Shown: positions 1 to 9,216, counted from the stretch's first letter. The stretch is DNA of 64,000 nucleotides from Segatella copri (GCF_026015625.1 NZ_JAPDVG010000001.1:3400501-3464500), one strand, 5' to 3'. A program made the numbers and translations. The notes: generated by a model from the letters alone, not told the origin.

Positions 1-79
1 CTATACAATCAGTGCAGGCTGCCAACATAAATGTTAACAGCACTGCTATCATACCAATATGTAATCTTATTTGTTTCAT
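1..79 (-). CDS. N-terminus of a lipoprotein, last visible gene of the fimbrial operon (partial)
   Basis: An ATG at 77-79 on the minus strand opens a frame that runs off the window at base 1. The 26 visible residues begin MKQIRLHIG, continue as a hydrophobic segment and reach a lipobox-like LAAC, so the product is probably an exported lipoprotein. The start lies 14 bases past the stop of the preceding minus-strand gene, which suggests the same transcript. Genes at this place in Mfa-type loci usually encode further accessory or tip subunits. That is inference from position, because no mature domain is visible. Confidence 0.6.
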   Translation of the reverse strand, partial: MKQIRLHIGMIAVLLTFMLAACTDCI

Positions 80-93
80 ATCATTAACCTTCT

Positions 94-1986
94 TTATTCT
101 ATACCTTGATCCTCTATTTTCTCGATTTCATCTGGTGTCAAGTCATGTACGCAACGAACAAAGGCTCCATTGTAATTAGCGTTACTTTGTTCTTCAGACT
201 TATCGCCATCGAATGTCCAGTAGTATTCACCTTGTAACAGATCATTAGGAATAGCGTTATTGCCTGATTGTAAACTAATTATTTTTTTAACCTCTTCTTT
301 TGTAGGCAAACGCCAACCGCTTAGATCAAGATCCTCGCCTTTCCTTGTCTTAGCCTTTTCTTTGTACTGTTCACAGTATTTCTTGGCTTCGTCGTTGCTG
401 CCTATTGATTGCAACCTACTATTGATGGTTGAGGCAATGATGAAAGCAGGTGATACCGTATTGTCATTTTTATCTGATGGCTTTGCCACGCTATAGGTGT
501 TACTACTCTTTGTCACTGAGTGTTGAATCGTGTATAGGCGTTTATTTTGGTATTGATTCTTAGTACCCGTACTTTCTACATTGAGTGAATAGATGGCAGG
601 GTACTTCCTTACATTCACTTTCTGAGATTTGGAGCCGTCGATAGTCTTTACGAGGAAGTTGATGTAGCTGATGGTATTTTCTGGTTTGTTACCATGAATA
701 TCTATCTTTCCTCGGTTATCGTCACTAACGCTTTTGTCAGACTGGCTGATGATCTGACCAGCCAGGTTGTTATCCACTATCTTTTTACCATATTTATCAA
801 AGTAATATCCTTCCTTTTCTGGTTGCTGAAAGATAGGGCAGGATGCAAACCAGTCGATGCACTGGTTTGCTGTTCCCCAATCCATCGGATCCTTGAGGTC
901 CAGTTGGGTAGGATATACCACGAGGAAACTTGCTTTATCTCCCTTCACATAAGTATCTCCACCCTGGGTCCATTTGGCAATCGCCCATTTCAGATAATCA
1001 GTATCTCCGTCGTAATCGATATGCGTATTGGTATCCAGATACTTGATGACTGCATTGACGGTATAGATATAGTTGCGGTCTAACTTCTTGTCACCCTGAG
1101 GGTCACGAACCGGTATATTCAATACCTTCAGGGTATCCTTTTTAGAATCGTCCTTATATTTAAAGTTGACCTTTGCTACAATCTGTGGCATTGTTTCCTG
1201 AGTTTTCCATTGGGTGGAATAACTGTAGGTGGTTACCGTGAAGACCTTATTCCCCTTCTCATCTTCTGCAGATGCTGCCGGGCTCCAGGTATTGTTGTCT
1301 GATATGATAGATGGAGTTGCGGTTTGATCACCAGCAAAGATGGTAGTATTGGTATTGTAATTGATGAGTTTCCACTGAACGTCTGAAATATGGTAATCCT
1401 TCACCGTAGAAGAGATGTTCAGCTTGATTTTGGCAGCAGCTCTTACCAGTTCTACTGGAATATCCTGTTCCGGATTTTCGGTGATGGTATACTCACCTTG
1501 GCTGCTCATCAGGAATTTCTTGTCGCTTACCTTGGTAGCTGGCATCCAGATATCATCATCCTGCTGGGTGCTGGCAAGAAGTTTTGCCAGGTCCTTACCC
1601 TTGAGATTATCCTTTGCATTGGCTACTGCATAGTAAGGATAAGTATTATTCTCATCAAGCTGGTGTTTCGATTTCCAGCTGCCCGAAGCCAATACCTCTT
1701 TCTGGTTTTCTGCCGGACTTTTAAACTGGCAGTCGATTCTACAATCACCATTATTTGTTGGTTCGAACATCTTAAAGTCAAGAGAAGACAGAGTTTTTTC
1801 ATGAAGATTCTCTTCTTCCTTCACTCTTGTGGTCTGCAGGTCGTTGACCATGGGAGTCATGCTCAGCTGTTGTGTAGCCGAACCGTTTCCCAGTTCGTCT
1901 TCAGCTGAGCATCCTGCCATGAGCCATCCTGCCGTAAGAGCCAAGATGCATTTTGCGAATCTTATGTCTATATATAACTTCTTCAT
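94..1986 (-). CDS. Large fimbrial accessory/tip lipoprotein
   Basis: The 630-residue product has a lipoprotein signal (hydrophobic stretch ending LMAGC, about residues 15-26), so it should be acylated and exported. The middle (about 40-340) has the beta-rich, Asp/Lys-rich look of Bacteroidota fimbrillin-fold proteins. The C-terminal 80 residues contain LSGWRLPTKEEV and YYWTFDGD, followed by a segment ending FVRCVHD. This resembles the C-terminal domains that cap tip or adhesin subunits in Mfa/Fim loci. The gene is 24 bases downstream of the preceding subunit gene and is followed after 14 bases by another lipoprotein start, so it belongs to the operon. A specific Mfa3/4/5 assignment cannot be made from the sequence. 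Adhesive tip function is inferred. Confidence 0.7.
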   Translation of the reverse strand: MKKLYIDIRFAKCILALTAGWLMAGCSAEDELGNGSATQQLSMTPMVNDLQTTRVKEEENLHEKTLSSLDFKMFEPTNNGDCRIDCQFKSPAENQKEVLASGSWKSKHQLDENNTYPYYAVANAKDNLKGKDLAKLLASTQQDDDIWMPATKVSDKKFLMSSQGEYTITENPEQDIPVELVRAAAKIKLNISSTVKDYHISDVQWKLINYNTNTTIFAGDQTATPSIISDNNTWSPAASAEDEKGNKVFTVTTYSYSTQWKTQETMPQIVAKVNFKYKDDSKKDTLKVLNIPVRDPQGDKKLDRNYIYTVNAVIKYLDTNTHIDYDGDTDYLKWAIAKWTQGGDTYVKGDKASFLVVYPTQLDLKDPMDWGTANQCIDWFASCPIFQQPEKEGYYFDKYGKKIVDNNLAGQIISQSDKSVSDDNRGKIDIHGNKPENTISYINFLVKTIDGSKSQKVNVRKYPAIYSLNVESTGTKNQYQNKRLYTIQHSVTKSSNTYSVAKPSDKNDNTVSPAFIIASTINSRLQSIGSNDEAKKYCEQYKEKAKTRKGEDLDLSGWRLPTKEEVKKIISLQSGNNAIPNDLLQGEYYWTFDGDKSEEQSNANYNGAFVRCVHDLTPDEIEKIEDQGIE

Positions 1987-2010
1987 GATGAATGTTATTT
2001 TCTGTTGTCT

Positions 2011-3759
2011 TTATAATACTTGTTCAAAGTGAATATCTTTACCGGCGAATTTGCCCTCCTTACATCCATTATATTTGAAACCTGGATTCAGGATAAACTT
2101 ATCGTTTGGATATTTCGTCAGGAAGACATGCGCCTTTACATTGTGTGGCTTTGCCAGATCCAGTCTGCTTTTCGGAACCACATAGAAGTAAAGCGTATCC
2201 TTCTTACCACTTTTATTGATGATGAAATCATCTATATGATAAGTATATCCAATTATTTTGTTTCCATCGTTTTGGTCTGAAATGATTGGATCGTAAACCG
2301 GATCTTTATGATCATCATAGTTGCCATCCTTATCGCATTGTACGAATCCGAACATCGGGTTGTCTGTCTGGAGAATCCAAGGCTTACCTTTGGTATCGAT
2401 ATCCTCGAGCGTAATCATCGGTCCGAGTTTTGGGAAACCGTAATATACCTTGTAGCCCCAGTCGGTCTGATCTTTGTCAGGAATAACCACGTTGGTAGAG
2501 GCATCGATGAAATCGAATGTTCCTCCATCCTGCCATTCCTGAATAGATGGAGTAACGGTGAGTTTGCCCATCTGTCCGTTGAGGAAATAACCATAAACTA
2601 CCAGTTCTCTGTTTCTGATGGCATTTCCATCAGAAGGAATATTGAAGGTCTCGTGCTTCTCGTTTTTCCCACCATCTAATGAATAGTAGATGGTGCCTTT
2701 GATGGCTTTGGTGGTTTCACGGAGATAACAGAGATCATGAGATTTGATTCCTTTCTTATCAAAAGCATCCAGATATTCCTGGGCTGACTGATTACTCTTT
2801 TTGATGAAACTCTTAGGATCCTCCACTTCCATGATATCCTTGTTCTCTACACCTGCCAGTTTCAGAGCGTCTGATACGTAGGTTGTAGCCGAATTGTATT
2901 TCTGACTAGTAACGTCCTGGTTGTAACCATTCTCGTTATATGTCGCTTCGTCGGGAAAAACATAGCTGGCAGTAGGGATGGTATTGCCTTCTACCTCTAT
3001 TCTTGTTACCTTTACCTGACTGGTATTGGCATCATTACCCTTTTTGCGGGCAAAGTAAAAATGGAGTTTCGAAACGGCGCGCACCAGAGGAATCTTGATG
3101 CCTTTGTCTTTGGCTCCTTCTTCTGTATCAGCCACATGACTATCTACAGAAATCTCGGTGATGGCACGGGAGATAGGGAGTCCCTTTCCGGCTGGCACTT
3201 CTTTTGTTTCTGCAGTACCATCGCTATTGATACCGAAAGGTGAGGTAAAGCTGACTTCTTTCAGATCTTTGCGGGTAACAGAACTGAGGTCTTTGCCTTT
3301 CATCTGGTCCAGCATGTTGATGCTCTCAGAGTTTGCCAGGATGTAAAGGTCGATGTTCTTTACTTCTTTGCCGCCAATCTTTCTCAGGAATCGGAGGTTC
3401 AGGGTATAGTTACCGTTCTTCACTTCGCTCAGCGTCTCTGCTTTATAAGAGATAGGAGTGGCTTCATCGCCGGTATTTGATTTGAACACCCACACCTTGA
3501 TGTTGTGGATGTCGCTCTCCTGAGTAGGATTTGCATCAGTCTCATTGTCGGCAAGAGCCTTTCCGCTAGTTTCTCCGGCTCTGGTACTGTTTCCGGTGCC
3601 GGTAGAGAAACTGAGGCTCAGATAGGCATTGTCGCTTTGAGCTGTTTCTGTATTTTCGTTCTCTGAACAGGATGCCATTGCGCCTACCATGAGCAAAGCA
3701 GCGAGTGCCATACACACTGGGCGTGTCATCTTGGTCAGAGTAGATTGATAGCGTTTCAT
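2011..3759 (-). CDS. Fimbrillin-like minor subunit lipoprotein
   Basis: The 582-residue lipoprotein has its signal ending in AMASC. The mature N-terminus (NAYLSLSFSTGTGNSTRAG) carries an Arg shortly after the acylation site. This is the usual layout of Bacteroidota fimbrillins, in which an Arg/Lys-specific protease removes the lipidated leader before donor-strand polymerisation. The segment HNIKVWVFKSNTG and the following strands resemble the N-terminal fimbrillin domain. It is longer than typical major subunits, so it is more likely a minor or tip-proximal subunit. Spacing to the anchor gene upstream is 34 bases and to the gene downstream 24 bases. The role is inferred from context and fold resemblance. 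Confidence 0.7.
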   Translation of the reverse strand: MKRYQSTLTKMTRPVCMALAALLMVGAMASCSENENTETAQSDNAYLSLSFSTGTGNSTRAGETSGKALADNETDANPTQESDIHNIKVWVFKSNTGDEATPISYKAETLSEVKNGNYTLNLRFLRKIGGKEVKNIDLYILANSESINMLDQMKGKDLSSVTRKDLKEVSFTSPFGINSDGTAETKEVPAGKGLPISRAITEISVDSHVADTEEGAKDKGIKIPLVRAVSKLHFYFARKKGNDANTSQVKVTRIEVEGNTIPTASYVFPDEATYNENGYNQDVTSQKYNSATTYVSDALKLAGVENKDIMEVEDPKSFIKKSNQSAQEYLDAFDKKGIKSHDLCYLRETTKAIKGTIYYSLDGGKNEKHETFNIPSDGNAIRNRELVVYGYFLNGQMGKLTVTPSIQEWQDGGTFDFIDASTNVVIPDKDQTDWGYKVYYGFPKLGPMITLEDIDTKGKPWILQTDNPMFGFVQCDKDGNYDDHKDPVYDPIISDQNDGNKIIGYTYHIDDFIINKSGKKDTLYFYVVPKSRLDLAKPHNVKAHVFLTKYPNDKFILNPGFKYNGCKEGKFAGKDIHFEQVL

Positions 3760-3793
3760 GTTTTCTTTCTTTTACTTATACTTCTTTCTTTTC

Positions 3794-4909
3794 TTATTTT
3801 CCCAGGTCGGCATTCTGAAGATTCAGAACCCAGTTGTTTACCTTGATTCTTGCATCCATGCTGTAGGTAGAACTTGGAGCTGGCACGTAGAATACCAGGG
3901 TGTAATGGTCCTGACGGTCCAGATACTGCTGGTCGCTCCAGTCTTTGCCGTAGCGGTCGCTGGCACAGAGTGAGAGGAACCAAGGCAGGGAGTGGTTGAA
4001 GATGACTTTGTTGATACGCTTGTCGGTGATGACGATGCGCTTGTCATCATATTGGCTGGATCCGTCGGCAGCGCGGCTCTTGTTGTCATCTTTGGTTTCG
4101 AACATACGTGATGATGACAGGTCGTAAACCAGCGCCTTTTCTACGTCTTCGCCTTCTACCTCGGTCTTACCGCTGTGGTTTTCTACCAGTTTCTTCTCAT
4201 AAGGAAGATAGGTGATTGCCTTTGGCTTTACCTTGTCGCCCTTATAGTCGAGTAGGGCAGCGGAACCTTTGATTTCTACATCGAAGTTTTCGGCTGTGAA
4301 TCCTTCCTGGTCGGGTTCGAATGGAAGCATCACCACGCGGTATGTCTTGGTACACTTCATCAGACTCAATTTTCCCTGCACATCGTTTTCTCCATCAAAG
4401 TTGAGGGAGTCCTGTGCGGTATAGAGGGCGGTGAAGTGCTTGTCGTTAACGGATTCTTCTGCGTTTTTTTTGCCCATTTCCTCTTGCAGGTCGTTGATGG
4501 TAGAGATACCTGGGGTAAGTTTAGTAAAGCTAAACTCGGTCTCATCATCACCTTCGGCTCTTGTTCCCATTGCGGCAGGCTGCTTGTCACGAGCCAGGCA
4601 GACGAAGGTATACTTGCCTGCTTGCAGGTCTGTGATTTCCATCTTATGACCTGTTTCAAACTTGTCAGCCGACTCGGTATAGTTATCTACGAACTTACCG
4701 TTCTTGTCGAATACATAAACGTTGAGGTTCTTCACCTCAGCAGAGAAAGCATCAGCCTCTTTCACATTATAAGTATAGTCGAATTTGAGCGACAACTTAG
4801 CTGTAGGGCAGCTCGTGATATCATCTTTCATGCATGATGAAAGAGAAGTGAGTGCGATGGCTGAGATGCAAACCAGCTTGCAACATTTGTTGTTGAGGAA
4901 ATGTGCCAT
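3794..4909 (-). CDS. Mfa2/FimB-family fimbrial anchor lipoprotein
   Basis: The 371-residue product has a signal peptide and lipobox (LSSC near residue 26). It continues with the family-typical start of mature FimB/Mfa2 proteins: a second Cys in SCPTAKLSLKF, then VKNLNVYVFDKNGKFVDNY. In P. gingivalis, Mfa2 anchors the fimbrial shaft to the outer membrane and limits its length. The same role is likely here because the gene directly follows the major subunit gene. It ends with a short strand (MDARIKVNNWVLNLQNADLGK) recalling the terminal strand of the family. The gap of 338 bases to the major subunit gene holds two hairpins that could lower expression of the anchor relative to the shaft. Confidence 0.85.
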   Translation of the reverse strand: MAHFLNNKCCKLVCISAIALTSLSSCMKDDITSCPTAKLSLKFDYTYNVKEADAFSAEVKNLNVYVFDKNGKFVDNYTESADKFETGHKMEITDLQAGKYTFVCLARDKQPAAMGTRAEGDDETEFSFTKLTPGISTINDLQEEMGKKNAEESVNDKHFTALYTAQDSLNFDGENDVQGKLSLMKCTKTYRVVMLPFEPDQEGFTAENFDVEIKGSAALLDYKGDKVKPKAITYLPYEKKLVENHSGKTEVEGEDVEKALVYDLSSSRMFETKDDNKSRAADGSSQYDDKRIVITDKRINKVIFNHSLPWFLSLCASDRYGKDWSDQQYLDRQDHYTLVFYVPAPSSTYSMDARIKVNNWVLNLQNADLGK

Positions 4910-5133
4910 ATTCTTTATCTTTTATAATCTTTTACTTTTACTTATTTTATATAGTGAGTGCCGTAGGTAGCGAATATCTTTGCTTCATCAGCTCTCTGTT
5001 TCGTTGCCTTCGGCATCGTTATTATCTAAGGATGAAAAGTGCCAGTCTTTCGGGTTGGGGGTATGACGGCACGTCTTTGTATCTCCCGCCTTTTATACAT
5101 GGGCGGCAATGTTAGTTATCTTTTAAGAATGTT

Positions 5134-5153
5134 TTCGTTCTTTTCAGAACGAA
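5134..5153 (-). terminator. Second hairpin between major fimbrillin and anchor genes
   Basis: An 8-bp stem (TTCGTTCT pairing with AGAACGAA) closes a 4-base loop. It lies just after the larger hairpin on the minus-strand transcript. No strong U-run follows, so it is better read as an attenuator or mRNA-stabilising structure than as a full terminator. Confidence 0.4.
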
Positions 5154-5167
5154 CGTTTGATTGATAA

Positions 5168-5198
5168 ACTCTCGGAGGAGGATTGCTCCCCCGAGAGT
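5168..5198 (-). terminator. Hairpin downstream of the major fimbrillin gene (attenuator or terminator)
   Basis: The stem ACTCTCGG/CCGAGAGT is 8 bp. After one mismatch it extends by a further 4 bp (GGAG/CTCC) around a 5-base loop. It begins 50 bases past the stop codon at 5248. The downstream bases on the minus strand are only weakly U-rich (TTTATC). Partial termination here would give more shaft subunit than anchor. Confidence 0.55.
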
Positions 5199-5247
5199 AT
5201 TGGTATATATAAGTATTTATATTTTATCTGTCTGGTTTGACGGAATA

Positions 5248-6750
5248 TTACTGCAAGTCAACTGACTGGTTGTTGAGAACCCAAGGGTTAACAGTAACGG
5301 TAACGTTGAGATAGTAGAAATCATTCTCTGTTGGAGTACCATTAGGTACCTGGGCACCTACATTGAAGATATTGTTAACAGTGAGACGATAGATGCTGTT
5401 ACGCTGGATAATGCCGGCGATGTGATTATCCTTGATAACCTGCTTGTAGTATGTCTTACCTCCCTTGAATACCTCAATGTTGTATGTATGACGGAACTCA
5501 GCCAACTTATCTTCGTCATTGATGACCTTCATCAATTCTTCCTTCATCTTTTTAGCATCCATGCCTTCGCCGAAAAGGTTTGCAACATCAGCATAATCTT
5601 TGAAGATCTGATCGAAAGAGGTGTAGATTACGTTGTTGTAACGATAGAATGTACCTGCATTGGTAGCATCATCCTTGAAATCAGCATCACTGTAGTCTTT
5701 CAAAGTAACTTTGTACTCAAAGTACATAGATGTTGGATTTTCTGTTGATTTGTTCTCGAATACGTAATTTACTTTAGTTGCTGTAGTAGTGAAACCACCA
5801 TTCTTGTAATCGTAATCTCCACCGAAAGCAGTTTTTGGCTGGATGTAGCTGAAGCCATCTTTGTCACTAGGAATGACAAGTGCAGAAGAATTCCAATTCT
5901 GCATTACGTAAGACTTGTTTGCCAAGTTAGAAATAGCATAGTTTGTCAACTCAAACGAAGCTACCTTTTTTCTAGCATCCTTCAAAGCTACCTTCAAAGC
6001 CTCTGAAGCACCAGCTGGATCGTCTGTACTAATTGCAGATGTGCTACTTGGAGCATCAATACGAGCTACTACACGCTCAACCTTGATTGCTGCACCTTTT
6101 TGTTCAGTATTTCCATCAGCTGATTTATAAGTTACCTTTGCAGGGTTCTGCAAGTTGTTGTTAGCCTGGATGAAGGTTACAGAATAACCATTACCATTTA
6201 CCTGTGCATCGTTCTGGTTGAACATAGCAAAGTTGTTATCGTTTGCAAATGGAGATGCAAAGCTATTTTCAGCAGCAGTGAAGAAGTTGTTGCTAGTAGC
6301 AGCGAAGTCCATACCACCTGCTGGCTTGTTGCTACCAGCCAGGAAATATACACGATATGTTTGACCTGCTTCAACTGCAGGAACCTTGATTTCGAAAGTC
6401 TGATTACCATCCTGCTTTGGTGTTGTAGAACCATTTTCACCATTAACGGCTCCAGACCAATTCAGCTCCGTAAGATCCTTAGAGAAAACAATCTTATTAT
6501 CCTTATCTACCAAATACAAAGTACCAGTCTTGATAGCTGCTTCACCTGCTGTAGCATTCTCAGTAGGATCAAGAACTGAAGTTCTAGTACCGCTAGCATT
6601 TGGAGACTGTACGGTCAAAGTCATGTAGAAACCATCTACCTTCTCCTGACCTGCTTTGTCATTAGCCAAATCCTCACTGTCGCTGCAGCTAGTGAAAGAC
6701 AAAGCTGCGGCTGAAACCAAGCTCATTACGAGCAAATTCATTTTTTTCAT
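5248..6750 (-). CDS. mfa1: Major fimbrial subunit, Mfa1 family
   Basis: The product is a 500-residue fimbrillin. The start at 6750 (MKKMNLLVMSL) is preferred over an upstream in-frame ATG because it puts the lipoprotein signal, with lipobox FTSC and Cys22, at the N-terminus. SGTRTS near residue 56 is a plausible Arg-protease maturation site, as in P. gingivalis Mfa1. The C-terminus (YYLNVTVTVNPWVLNNQSVDLQ region) matches the Mfa1 C-terminal domain, whose last strand takes part in donor-strand polymerisation. A separate promoter in the 160-base gap upstream and hairpins after the stop fit an abundant structural subunit. The identity as shaft subunit rests on the C-terminal motif and the position before the Mfa2 gene. 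Confidence 0.85.
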   Translation of the reverse strand: MKKMNLLVMSLVSAAALSFTSCSDSEDLANDKAGQEKVDGFYMTLTVQSPNASGTRTSVLDPTENATAGEAAIKTGTLYLVDKDNKIVFSKDLTELNWSGAVNGENGSTTPKQDGNQTFEIKVPAVEAGQTYRVYFLAGSNKPAGGMDFAATSNNFFTAAENSFASPFANDNNFAMFNQNDAQVNGNGYSVTFIQANNNLQNPAKVTYKSADGNTEQKGAAIKVERVVARIDAPSSTSAISTDDPAGASEALKVALKDARKKVASFELTNYAISNLANKSYVMQNWNSSALVIPSDKDGFSYIQPKTAFGGDYDYKNGGFTTTATKVNYVFENKSTENPTSMYFEYKVTLKDYSDADFKDDATNAGTFYRYNNVIYTSFDQIFKDYADVANLFGEGMDAKKMKEELMKVINDEDKLAEFRHTYNIEVFKGGKTYYKQVIKDNHIAGIIQRNSIYRLTVNNIFNVGAQVPNGTPTENDFYYLNVTVTVNPWVLNNQSVDLQ

Positions 6751-6807
6751 AATCTTTTTACTTAATACAAAAAAAGTTATACAATATATTTTATTAATTC
6801 TTGTTCT

Positions 6808-6815
6808 CAAAATTA
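6808..6815 (-). promoter_or_regulatory. Candidate -7 box for the major fimbrillin gene
   Basis: The minus strand reads TAATTTTG, a match to the Bacteroidota -7 consensus TAnnTTTG, about 58 bases before the ATG at 6750. An ATTG lies 19 bases further upstream as an imperfect -33 box. It gives the shaft subunit its own promoter inside the operon. Confidence 0.5.
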
Positions 6816-6910
6816 AGTTTCGCACATATTGGCACAATCCGCTGAAAACAGATCGTATTTTACATCATCTTTTATCTTATACTTATATAAATAGAAAGTA
6901 AATAGTTACT

Positions 6911-8338
6911 TTAAAGTGCCTGGTTTACTTTATCCAGGTTTTCCTGCGCCTCCTTCAAACCACCGGCAATAGCTTTCTCAAAGTATTGCTTGGCTGTCTG
7001 ATAGTCTTCCTTCATGGAAGCCAGACAACCGCGGGCATTGTTTGCCTCGGCGCTGTCGCCAGCTTTCAGGAGATATTTCTCTGCACTCACCTTGTCGCCA
7101 CGTTCGATGGCTGCTGAGGCTGCATTGAGATTGGCAAGCTTATCTTCAGGGAACATTCTTACTGCTATGTCGAAAACATTGTTGAATTCGGCGCTACCCT
7201 TAGGATAAGTCTGGGCTACCAGATACATCTCCTGAAGTGAGAGCTTCTGAGGACGGGGCTTGATAACCTCTCTAGCCTTTGCTACATTGAATGCCTGAAC
7301 ATCATATTCTATCGTATAGTCGGTACGGCGAAGTGATGGCCATACATTCTGCAGGAGATAGCGATAAGCCTGAGGAGCCTTCTTGAGCAATGCTTTTTCT
7401 TTGGCATCTGGCTGCATGTTGCTGTTGATGATCTCAAGTGCAGCTTCCTTCTGAGGAATCTCATTCTCATTTACATACTTGATGGTTCCCGCCCAGTCCT
7501 CTGCTGTAGCTGTGGCCGCAAACAGTTTTGAAGAAATAGGATAGGTCTTCAGGATATGCTTCAAAAGCGCCTGTGTACGGTTATGCGACAACTTGTTGTT
7601 GTTGGCATATCCGCCATCTGGTGATGCATAGCCGTGGAGGGTTATCTTGGTGATGGTAACATCCGAGTCGTTCTTTACAAGGTCGAGTGTCTTGCGGATA
7701 TTATCCAGTTCTCTGGCATTGTTGCCCATATCGTACAGGATATCCCACTTGTTCACCTTGAAGTTCAAACGGGCAGAACCATTCTCCTTTCTTGCCTTTA
7801 CGGCTTCTGCCTTAGGCTGGACATAAGCGTTGAAGAGATTCTTCGGAGTAGAGAATGCACGTCCTTCCGCATTCAGAATACCTTCGTCGAGAAGTTGCTG
7901 GTTGCAACCGCAGGCATCATTACTGATGGCGAAGTTTGAGTTCTTCATCCAGTCGCTGAACGGAGCGGCGTATTCATAATGAAGCGTTTGTGCTGTCTTG
8001 TTCTTACGGAGTGCCACGATGAGTGGGTTTGCCGTAGCCGTTTTCTGGTTACGCTGATAGTAAATATATCTCTTTTTACCCATCACCTCAACACTCGGCA
8101 TGAAGAGCGTATCCTTTTCGTTGAGGATCATTGGGGTATAGATGAGACCTTTGTTGCTGGCAAGCTGAATTTGGTCGAGGTTCAAGTCCATAGCCACTTT
8201 CACCTGGTTGCCAACCTTTCTGATTGCCTTGTTCTGGATTTTCAGATTCTTGTAAGCCTGCTGGGTATTATCGGCTGATATAGGAAGAGCGATAAGCAAG
8301 GCTCCGAACATACTACCTATTATATTATATGTATTCAT
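6911..8338 (-). CDS. DUF3868 protein with OmpA-like C-terminal region
   Basis: The 475-residue product has a cleavable signal (about residues 1-22, ALPISA). The N-terminal half carries the features of DUF3868 proteins: QIQLASNKGLIYTPMI, MPSVEVMGKKRYIYYQRNQ and a CGCNQQLL cysteine pair. Residues about 220-340 include ITLHGYASPDGGYANNNKLSHNRTQALL, which resembles the peptidoglycan-binding OmpA C-terminal fold. The last 100 residues are TPR-like helices (LANLNAASAAIERGD, YQTAKQYFEKAIAGG). Genes of this type recur next to Mfa fimbriae and are thought to help assembly or anchoring at the outer membrane. It is 12 bases downstream of the DUF3575 gene and 160 bases upstream of the major subunit. Confidence 0.8.
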   Translation of the reverse strand: MNTYNIIGSMFGALLIALPISADNTQQAYKNLKIQNKAIRKVGNQVKVAMDLNLDQIQLASNKGLIYTPMILNEKDTLFMPSVEVMGKKRYIYYQRNQKTATANPLIVALRKNKTAQTLHYEYAAPFSDWMKNSNFAISNDACGCNQQLLDEGILNAEGRAFSTPKNLFNAYVQPKAEAVKARKENGSARLNFKVNKWDILYDMGNNARELDNIRKTLDLVKNDSDVTITKITLHGYASPDGGYANNNKLSHNRTQALLKHILKTYPISSKLFAATATAEDWAGTIKYVNENEIPQKEAALEIINSNMQPDAKEKALLKKAPQAYRYLLQNVWPSLRRTDYTIEYDVQAFNVAKAREVIKPRPQKLSLQEMYLVAQTYPKGSAEFNNVFDIAVRMFPEDKLANLNAASAAIERGDKVSAEKYLLKAGDSAEANNARGCLASMKEDYQTAKQYFEKAIAGGLKEAQENLDKVNQAL

Positions 8339-8350
8339 CTCTGATTCTTT

Positions 8351-8935
8351 TTAAAAAACATACACTAAGTTGAGGGCTGCTTTCGTCGGGCCCACATAGT
8401 TGTGTGCCTTGTCATCTTCAAGTTTATCTCCGCATTGAGCACAGTTAAACTTATCTGCCTTAGAGTAGATATAGCCTACGCCAAGTTCAGCTTCCAGATT
8501 CCAATGTTTCGAGAGAGCCCAAGCGTAGCCGTAAGCTACACCTGCACCTATAAACCATCCTTCATACCGATAGTCTTTCAGCTTAGAGAAATCAGTGCCC
8601 AGGAACTTGAAGTCAAGATCCATGCCACCGATGTTGTGAGATCCACCCAAGGCATGGAAGCCGATGAATGAACCCATCATTTTGTTACAGAACCAGTATC
8701 TGGCCTCTGGCTGAACGAGCCAGTGCTTCCATTTCTTGTTCTTTGAAAACGTCCAAGGATTGTAGTTTCCGGATACGTCAAGTGTCCATTTTGGAGAAAG
8801 ACCGAATTCAACACCCAAGTTCATGGTTGTCGTTGCATCATACAGCAAGTTGGTCTTTACCGCAGCTTTCTGCGCTAGAGCAGGACAGATAAGGCTGCCG
8901 AGTGCTACTAACGCAATTAAAATCCTTTTCTTCAT
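8351..8935 (-). CDS. DUF3575 outer-membrane-type protein, first gene of fimbrial operon
   Basis: The 194-residue product has a signal peptide (cleavage near ALAQ, residue 22). The mature part is beta-rich: KTNLLYDATTTMNLGVEFG, then WTLDVSGNYNPWTF, then VQPEARYWF, ending in the aromatic VYF. This is the DUF3575 family, predicted small outer-membrane beta-barrels that accompany DUF3868 proteins in Mfa-type loci. A CAQCG pair is visible near residue 163. The gene is promoter-proximal, so changes in the upstream region, including the IS66 insertion, should affect the whole operon. Function beyond an envelope role in fimbria biogenesis is not known from the sequence. Confidence 0.8.
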   Translation of the reverse strand: MKKRILIALVALGSLICPALAQKAAVKTNLLYDATTTMNLGVEFGLSPKWTLDVSGNYNPWTFSKNKKWKHWLVQPEARYWFCNKMMGSFIGFHALGGSHNIGGMDLDFKFLGTDFSKLKDYRYEGWFIGAGVAYGYAWALSKHWNLEAELGVGYIYSKADKFNCAQCGDKLEDDKAHNYVGPTKAALNLVYVF

Positions 8936-9184
8936 ACCTCAATTAAACTTTTCTTTTTTTTAATACATTGAGTGATTTTGAATCACCTTTTACTTTCGTA
9001 TACTCTTTTATAATTATAATGATTACCAATACCTGAATCTACTGAGAACTCTAGTTTCCTGAAGTTTACTTTCAACTGTTCTTTTTCTCCTTTCAGTTTA
9101 CTTTCAACTTACTTTTCAGTTCGTCTGTATCTCATATCGTTGGTTTTCTGGCGCAAAATTAGAACGAATATTGGATACAACCAA
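8936..9184. promoter_or_regulatory. Fimbrial operon leader with repeated TTTACTTTC motif
   Basis: There is no gene in this stretch. The 9-mer TTTACTTTC occurs at 8989-8997, 9065-9073 and 9097-9105. The last two lie in a 14-base direct repeat GTTTACTTTCAACT (9064-9077 and 9096-9109, period 32). The 13-mer at 8988-9000 is repeated exactly in inverted orientation at 11968-11980, before the divergent regulator gene. The operon promoter lies at the right edge. Operator function is inferred. Confidence 0.4.
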
Positions 9185-9185
9185 A
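9154..9185 (-). promoter_or_regulatory. Promoter of the fimbrial operon
   Basis: On the minus strand TTTG (9182-9185) is followed after 20 bases by TAATTTTG (9154-9161), a near-ideal -33/-7 pair for Bacteroidota. The leader to the DUF3575 start is about 215 bases. The IS66 target duplication begins at 9185, so the insertion keeps the core promoter but replaces everything upstream of it. Confidence 0.65.
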
Positions 9186-9216
9186 TTTTTAAGTAAGCGG
9201 CTCCGCGTTTATACCT
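9185..9216. repeat. IS66 left end: target duplication and terminal inverted repeat
   Basis: The 8-bp ATTTTTAA at 9185-9192 is repeated directly at 11773-11780. The inverted repeat at 9193-9216 starts GTAAGCGGCTCCGCG and is a perfect 24-base match to the complement of 11749-11772. An 8-bp duplication is the usual size for IS66. Confidence 0.95.

Larger units (their letters stand above)
4910..5247. other. Gap between major fimbrillin and anchor genes, with hairpins
   Basis: No gene was found in this 338-base stretch. It contains the two hairpins annotated at 5134-5153 and 5168-5198. It also contains a weaker inverted repeat near 5086-5106 (CCGCC pairing with GGCGG). On the minus strand this is the leader of the anchor gene. 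No clear TAnnTTTG promoter was noticed, so the anchor gene may depend on readthrough from the major subunit gene. Confidence 0.5.
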
